From: Candidatus Bathyarchaeota archaeon
GTDB lineage: Archaea > Thermoproteota > Bathyarchaeia > TCS64
Length of the DNA: 36,961 nt
Assembly (NCBI GenBank): GCA_018396695.1
Contig: JAGTQU010000019.1
Coordinates: 1-36,961 of the forward strand
Direction of reading: 5' to 3'
Shown: positions 32,857 to 36,961 of the stretch, in pieces
Numbering within the stretch: the first letter of the stretch is position 1
Layout of the letters: the number at the start of each line of letters is the position of its first letter
Position numbers and translations under genes: made by a program
The notes under the pieces: generated by a model
What the model saw: only the letters and a program-made list of their open reading frames with translations
The model's database searches: none
What the model was told of the DNA's origin: nothing

Positions 32857-34266
32857 TTATAACAGGTTGTGTAGATCCTCTAACGCTTGTAAAACTCGTT
32901 CACCCTTGTCAGTCAGTCTAAGATATCTACGTTTTCCCTCGGCAAAACTCGTTATCAACCCTCGTTTTTCAAGATCAGTTAAATGTTGATAAATTGCTCC
33001 AACAGTCATACCTTTACCAACGCTTTTCCACAGATCATAACCATAAGTTTGACTTCTCTGAATTCTCTTCAATAGCTTTTCTTTTGTAGCGAGATTGAAA
33101 CCTATCCCAGTTAATTTCTTATGTTTATGTATTGTTTTGAGAATATCATCTGTTTTTAGTCCACTGCTTGTTATCAGACTGACTACAATATCATTTTTCT
33201 CGATTATTCCCTGGTCCATCAATGGTTTTAAACAAGCAATAGTTGCTGCGCTTGCAGGCTCCGCAAAGATACCTTCCCTCTTCGCAACCTCTTTCTCTGA
33301 TTTTAACATTTCCTCGTCTGAAATCGAAACTGCAATACCCTTTGAATTTCTAATATCCTTTAAAGCAATTTTTCCATAAATTGGAGATGAAACTTTAATA
33401 GCCACCGCAGTAGTGGCTGACTTTACATATTGCATTGGCTCAAGATCATTTTTGATGTGAGCTTCTACTATTGGAGCACAGCCTTCCGCTTGAACTCCTA
33501 TAAGCCGAGGTTTTTTATCTGTGAGCCCCATGCGATTTAATTCAATAAACCCTTTCCAGATTGCATGAATAGTAGCTCCACTTCCCATGGCCACAACAAT
33601 CCAATCTGGTACAGTCAGCTGCTCCATAACCTCCATCGACAAAGTTTTCGAAGCCTCAACCGATAATGGGTTCAATTCAGCCGTAGCCTGATACCATCTG
33701 GTCTCCTTTTCTCTTTTTTCAGCTTTTATTATGGCCTCTTCGATAGTTTCCCCCGCCTCTTCTATCTGAGCATCATAAACTATCATTTGAGCCAATTTCC
33801 CCATGTCTAAGGCTTTCGGCACCAATAAGTGGCACGAGATATCTATTTTTGCACAATATGCAGCAAGAGCGGCTCCCTGGTTACCGTTCGTTGCACAGAT
33901 AATAGAATCAAACCCTTTTGAATACGCATCAGAAACTATTAAAGAAGCAGCTCGATCTTTAAATGAATTTGTTGGGTTTCTCGTTTCATCCTTCAAATAA
34001 AAATTTTTTAACCGAAGAATCTCACCTAATCTATCAGCTCTGTGAAGAGCCGTGCCTCCCTCTCCAAGAGATATAATTTTAGATACTTTAGGTAAAATTT
34101 TTTCATATCTCCAAAAAGTTAAAGGTCCTCTAAATACTACGTTCTTTAAATATTCCTCATCAAAGAAGAAATCGAGAGGAGAATAACATTTTGGACATTT
34201 ATTTAATATCACTTCATTCTCTACACGAAAACCACAGATGGGACAACCTAAATGATATTCAGCCAT
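32857..34266 (-). CDS. Threonine synthase-like PLP enzyme fused to a winged-helix domain
   Basis: The 469-residue protein has three parts. A zinc ribbon with Cys8, Cys11, Cys24 and Cys27 comes first. The fold type II PLP domain spans about 35-385: Lys103 in NPTNSFKDRAA, ATNGNQGAALA for the substrate loop, MGSGATIHAIWKG for phosphate binding and SSGLKTD near the end. Residues 392-469 form a winged helix-turn-helix of the PadR/MarR type (LATKEKLLKRIQ, YQHLTDLEKRGLITSFAEGKRRYLRLTDKG). Threonine synthase (O-phosphohomoserine to threonine) is the likeliest activity; a cysteate synthase or other paralogue is possible. Such enzymes usually lack the DNA-binding domain. Its start ATG 34266 faces the OB-fold gene divergently. 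Confidence 0.85.
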   Translation of the reverse strand: MAEYHLGCPICGFRVENEVILNKCPKCYSPLDFFFDEEYLKNVVFRGPLTFWRYEKILPKVSKIISLGEGGTALHRADRLGEILRLKNFYLKDETRNPTNSFKDRAASLIVSDAYSKGFDSIICATNGNQGAALAAYCAKIDISCHLLVPKALDMGKLAQMIVYDAQIEEAGETIEEAIIKAEKREKETRWYQATAELNPLSVEASKTLSMEVMEQLTVPDWIVVAMGSGATIHAIWKGFIELNRMGLTDKKPRLIGVQAEGCAPIVEAHIKNDLEPMQYVKSATTAVAIKVSSPIYGKIALKDIRNSKGIAVSISDEEMLKSEKEVAKREGIFAEPASAATIACLKPLMDQGIIEKNDIVVSLITSSGLKTDDILKTIHKHKKLTGIGFNLATKEKLLKRIQRSQTYGYDLWKSVGKGMTVGAIYQHLTDLEKRGLITSFAEGKRRYLRLTDKGERVLQALEDLHNLL

Positions 34267-34310
34267 TTCATTCTCAATATATAAAAAGGAGCCTTCTTAA
34301 GTTTCCTATT

Positions 34311-34320
34311 AAATATTTTT
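34311..34320 (+). promoter_or_regulatory. TATA-like box of the OB-fold gene, probable leaderless transcript
   Basis: AAATATTTTT is centred about 26 bases before ATG 34342, which fits a leaderless archaeal transcript. The opposite strand of this 75-base gap also holds an AT-rich block (TTTTTATATATTG, about 34278-34290) placed to serve the divergent threonine-synthase-like gene. Confidence 0.4.
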
Positions 34321-34341
34321 TTACTAACTGAGCTGTTGGGA

Positions 34342-34641
34342 ATGAAAATCAGAGAGTTAAAACCAGGTATGGAAAATGTTGACCTTGTAGCTAAGATAGT
34401 TGAACTCAGAGAGCCTAGAAAAGTTACAACGTATAATAAAATTGAGCGCATAATCGTTGAAGGAACTGTTGAAGATGAAACTGGTACGGCTTTGATAACC
34501 GTTTGGGACGATGTTATAAAACAGCTAGATGGATTAAGTGAAGGCGACTTTGTCAAACTTTCAAAGTGCTTCATAACCTCTTTCAAACGAGTCATCCATA
34601 TAAACCTAGGGAGAGACTCAAAAATTTTGAAGAGGACTTGA
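34342..34641 (+). CDS. OB-fold nucleic-acid-binding protein
   Basis: The 99-residue protein is a single OB fold of the RPA/SSB type: VDLVAKIVELREPRKV, then IIVEGTVEDETGTALITVWDD and a closing strand INLGRDSKILKR. It probably binds single-stranded DNA or RNA, perhaps as a partner of a larger replication or RNA protein. ATG 34342 was chosen over TTG 34336 because TATA spacing suits a leaderless transcript. The HD phosphohydrolase gene follows at 34647, only five bases after this stop, suggesting one transcript. Confidence 0.8.
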   Translation: MKIRELKPGMENVDLVAKIVELREPRKVTTYNKIERIIVEGTVEDETGTALITVWDDVIKQLDGLSEGDFVKLSKCFITSFKRVIHINLGRDSKILKRT

Positions 34642-34646
34642 TTTCT

Positions 34647-35219
34647 ATGGAGGAAAACGAACTTAAGATATTAAAAATGAAAGCGAAAAAGTTTATAAAC
34701 GATTATGGGTGCCACGGCTTTGAACATATCGAGCGCGTATACTTGACTTGCCTCCTTCTAGGTAAAAAAAATTGCGCTGATCTTTCAGTCTTATTGCCTG
34801 CTGCAATACTGCATGATGTGGGTAGAAGATATGAAAAACATGCTGAAGAAAGCGGAAGAATTGCTTTGGAGATTCTTAAAGAGCTTGGATTAGACGAAGA
34901 AAAACAGCGATCTATCATAAATACTATATTGGCTCACAGTTTTACAGGTAATAGGATCCCAGATACTTTAGAATCTAAGATTTTATCCGATGCTGATAAA
35001 CTAGATGCGATGGGGGCAATTGGCATATATAGAGCTTCAATGTATAGCTATGAATATAAACTCCCAATAGAAGATTTCGTAAATCATTTTTATGAGAAAC
35101 TTCTAAAACTAAAAGATTTAATGCATACCTCTGAGGGGAAAAAACTTGCAGAGCTTAGGCTGAAATTTATGCTACAATTTTTGAACGAAATGGAAAAAGA
35201 GATGAAGCTTGAGGCTTAA
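34647..35219 (+). CDS. HD-domain phosphohydrolase
   Basis: The 190-residue protein has the HD motif set: His27 in GFEHIER, His56-Asp57 in AILHDVGRR, His97 in LAHSFTG, and Asp116 or Asp120 in SDADKLDAMG. It resembles the YedJ/HDIG-like single-domain phosphohydrolases that act on nucleotides or cyclic nucleotides. An open frame extends upstream to 34566, but it would overlap the OB-fold gene by 76 bases, so ATG 34647 is preferred. It converges on ubiX with the two stops adjacent (35219 and 35220). Confidence 0.85.
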   Translation: MEENELKILKMKAKKFINDYGCHGFEHIERVYLTCLLLGKKNCADLSVLLPAAILHDVGRRYEKHAEESGRIALEILKELGLDEEKQRSIINTILAHSFTGNRIPDTLESKILSDADKLDAMGAIGIYRASMYSYEYKLPIEDFVNHFYEKLLKLKDLMHTSEGKKLAELRLKFMLQFLNEMEKEMKLEA

Positions 35220-35771
35220 CTAATCGCCCCATCTTCTATAAAGACTATGCTCTAATCCAAGTTGGTCTAGGATCTTTCCAACAACAAAATCTACGAGCTC
35301 TTCAATATTTTCTGGTTTATGGTAAAAAGCTGGCATTGCAGGCAGTATAATGGCTCCTAGAGAGCTAAGTTTAGCCATATTTCGAAGATGTATCGTATTT
35401 AGAGGGGTTTCCCTTGGAACTATGATTAGAATTCTTCTCTCTTTTAGCTGAACATCTGCAGCTCTAGTAATCAAGTTTTCACTAAATCCCGAAGCGATAG
35501 CTCCAATAGTCTTCATACTAGCTGGTATGATTACCATACCGTCTATTTTAAAAGAGCCACTACTTAACGGAGCAGTTAGATCTTTTGAGTCATATATCTT
35601 TTCAGCAAATTCATTATAGTTAAAAAGCTCGTTTAACTCTGTTTTAGCTATGATTTTAGCTTGATCACTAATTATTAGATGTACTTCAACATTTTTCTCT
35701 TTAAGAACCTGAAGAAGACGTTTCGCATAAATGGCGCCACTCGCCCCAGTAACGGCAACAACTAATTTCAT
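35220..35771 (-). CDS. ubiX: Flavin prenyltransferase UbiX
   Basis: UbiX attaches a dimethylallyl group to FMN to make prenylated FMN, the cofactor of UbiD-type decarboxylases. The 183-residue product has TGASGAIYAKRLL (8-20), PASMKTIGAIASG (83-95), and PRETPLNTIHLRNM (119-132), the conserved family blocks, and ends with the usual YRRWGD. Length is normal. No UbiD decarboxylase is in the window. In archaea prenyl-FMN also serves isoprenoid (mevalonate 5-phosphate decarboxylation) or aromatic metabolism. Confidence 0.94.
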   Translation of the reverse strand: MKLVVAVTGASGAIYAKRLLQVLKEKNVEVHLIISDQAKIIAKTELNELFNYNEFAEKIYDSKDLTAPLSSGSFKIDGMVIIPASMKTIGAIASGFSENLITRAADVQLKERRILIIVPRETPLNTIHLRNMAKLSSLGAIILPAMPAFYHKPENIEELVDFVVGKILDQLGLEHSLYRRWGD

Positions 35772-35844
35772 TCAAATCTCACTAAGTTTTATCCTCGTAA
35801 AAATCATTCGTTCTTAGAATAATTCTTTGCAAAAGGGTTTATTT

Positions 35845-36132
35845 TTAGACTTCTTCATCATCATTCTCTATGTTATTAGATTTTTTAGGCTGGGGAGGTT
35901 GCAACGGGTCAATACTAATGTATAGTATATTATTTCCACGAATGAAGACGTCGCCATAGCTAGCAACTAACCCGTTATTATCATACTCCTTTGCTCCTTT
36001 CAACATGATGTTCATATAACCGTCGGCTCTCATCATTCTACCGTAGTACTCTTTCCTATCTTTCAAATAGATGATAACATTATTACCTATGCTTTTAATC
36101 AGCACATTGAGTGGCTTTTTACTGGGCTCCAA
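35845..36132 (-). CDS. Archaeal LSm (Sm-like) RNA-binding protein
   Basis: The 95-residue protein has the Sm fold: Sm1 from about residue 7 to 50 (IKSIGNNVIIYLKDRKEYYGRMMRADGYMNIML) and Sm2 with GDVFIRGNNILYISI at about 60-74. Such proteins form rings that bind U-rich RNA. An acidic, asparagine-containing tail (NNIENDDEEV, 86-95) follows a proline-rich link. The start is TTG 36132, with no ATG near. The gene lies about 70 bases from ubiX on the same strand. Confidence 0.92.
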   Translation of the reverse strand: MEPSKKPLNVLIKSIGNNVIIYLKDRKEYYGRMMRADGYMNIMLKGAKEYDNNGLVASYGDVFIRGNNILYISIDPLQPPQPKKSNNIENDDEEV

Positions 36133-36218
36133 TTACAACACCGATTCTTAGGTAATTTAAGAAACTTCCAAGCATGATATAAGAATTTTCTTGATTTTCC
36201 AATTTAAGCGGGAAAAAA

Positions 36219-36785
36219 TCAACAACTCGATATCAGAGCCATCCAGTCGAAAGCGTCATCAAGAACTATTTCATTGATCTTTAAACATGCGGTTTCAAGT
36301 AATTTCTTAAAAATAAATTCATTAAACGCTTTCTTTAAAGCTGTGACAATTATTTTTCCTTCCTCTTTTACGACTCGTTTCATCTCTTTTAAAGACTTTA
36401 CTGAATCATCCAGATTCTGTAATAGTGTAACAGAAAAAACAATATCAAATATGTTCGATCTGATTGGTAGTTCTTCAGCATCTGAAATAATTAAACTTGC
36501 ATAATTTCTCCTTTTCAACCGTTTTCTTGCAGTAAAAATAAGATTTCCAGAAATATCTATTCCCACCGCATAAGTTTTTAGGCTTTTCATTAAAAGACCA
36601 GTTCCACAACCATCATCTAAAATAAGATAGTGAGGTTTAAGATGGATCATATTCAATAATTTTCCATACTTTATTTTTTGCTCATCTCTATATCTAATAT
36701 CGTATAATCTACCGCCAAGTTGATCATAAAATTCTCTTATCTCTTTTTTCTTATTAGATCCCATCAATCTCCAATAGATGTCCAT
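36219..36785 (-). CDS. Class I SAM-dependent methyltransferase
   Basis: The 188-residue protein shows the UbiE/type 11 methyltransferase pattern: motif I DDGCGTGLLMKSL (57-69), motif II AVGIDISGNLI (73-83), the acidic DAEELPIRSNIFDIVFSV and KEEGKIIVTALKK. It is somewhat short (UbiE-like enzymes are 220-250 residues), with no clear C-terminal substrate cap, so it may be a small-molecule methyltransferase or a reduced one. Start ATG 36785, or the in-frame ATG at 36764. A lone gene on the minus strand; the substrate is unknown. Confidence 0.82.
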   Translation of the reverse strand: MDIYWRLMGSNKKKEIREFYDQLGGRLYDIRYRDEQKIKYGKLLNMIHLKPHYLILDDGCGTGLLMKSLKTYAVGIDISGNLIFTARKRLKRRNYASLIISDAEELPIRSNIFDIVFSVTLLQNLDDSVKSLKEMKRVVKEEGKIIVTALKKAFNEFIFKKLLETACLKINEIVLDDAFDWMALISSC

Positions 36786-36961
36786 ATTTTTAGATATTAT
36801 GTCTCATAAAATCGAGACGAAAAACGGGGTTATTCAAAAATATGGTTGCAAAGACATGTTTCTAGTCTGAAATCTTGAAAGTTAATCTTCTATAAGGCAT
36901 CAACAAATAAGCTTCGTATTTTTTCGAAGATCTAGAGAAAAATGTGTTGAATTGCATGAAT
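36786..36961. other. Window-end intergenic sequence
   Basis: The last 176 bases contain no supported gene. They are AT-rich and upstream of the methyltransferase gene, so a promoter for it is likely here, but no single TATA box stands out. Confidence 0.4.

Noticed and set aside
34566-34646. N-terminal extension of the HD-domain protein
   Set aside because: It would overlap the OB-fold gene by 76 bases and adds residues that look like a shifted reading of that gene.
1-36961. tRNA, rRNA, CRISPR array, insertion sequence or prophage
   Set aside because: No cloverleaf pattern, conserved rRNA block, regular spaced repeats, or transposase or integrase motif was seen on reading both strands. A covariance-model search could still find small RNAs.

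Overview
The window looks like a chromosomal segment of a mesophilic or moderately thermophilic non-methanogenic archaeon, most plausibly of the Bathyarchaeia/Thermoproteota side. Reasons: coenzyme F420 and tetrahydromethanopterin (H4MPT) genes (mtd, beta-RFA-P synthase, a dihydropteroate-synthase-like protein, a DUF447 protein), a fused ADP-forming acetyl-CoA synthetase, an archaeal LSm protein, archaeal TATA boxes, and TTG or GTG starts in about a third of genes. No methyl-coenzyme M reductase, tRNA, rRNA, CRISPR array or intact mobile element is visible. The lineage is inferred from gene content, not from a marker tree.

Layout. 1-5215 is accessory-like: short decayed coding fragments, a secreted caspase-fold protein, and a large surface beta-helix/fibronectin protein split by a frameshift and preceded by a 28-bp perfect palindrome beside its TATA box. 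5216-10591 holds metabolic enzymes on the minus strand (creatininase family, TatD family, amidohydrolase, SufS-like cysteine desulfurase), with a 790-base non-coding stretch at 6062-6852. 10641-16644 is a sugar-nucleotide cassette: GlmS, a hexapeptide acetyltransferase, a DegT aminotransferase, a UDP-sugar dehydrogenase and a Gfo/Idh/MocA dehydrogenase. Together these match the known route to UDP-GlcNAc(3NAc)A, a building block of some archaeal N-glycans.

16820-21561 holds two serine hydrolases of the beta-lactamase fold (class C-like and class A-like), two GNAT acetyltransferases (one frameshifted at an A7 run), a conserved hypothetical and a 55-aa zinc-ribbon protein. 21753-27024 concerns C1 and energy metabolism: F420-dependent methylene-H4MPT dehydrogenase facing an F420-oxidoreductase beta-type iron-sulfur flavoprotein, then fused ADP-forming acetyl-CoA synthetase with a DRTGG P-loop partner. 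27021-32292 is an H4MPT-biosynthesis island: a four-gene minus-strand operon (nucleotidyltransferase, DUF447, beta-RFA-P synthase, dihydropteroate-synthase-like) with a divergent CitG/MdcB-like gene.

32309-36785 carries an ECF transporter S component, a threonine-synthase-like enzyme fused to a winged-helix domain, an OB-fold protein followed by an HD phosphohydrolase, UbiX, LSm and a methyltransferase. Taken together, the genes suggest an organism that moves C1 units on H4MPT with F420, makes or uses acetyl-CoA with ATP conservation, and decorates surface proteins with a diacetamido-uronic acid. Most interesting for follow-up: the uncharacterised members of the H4MPT island, the enzyme-winged helix fusion, the palindromic operator, and two poly-A frameshifts that would each be restored by a six-A run.
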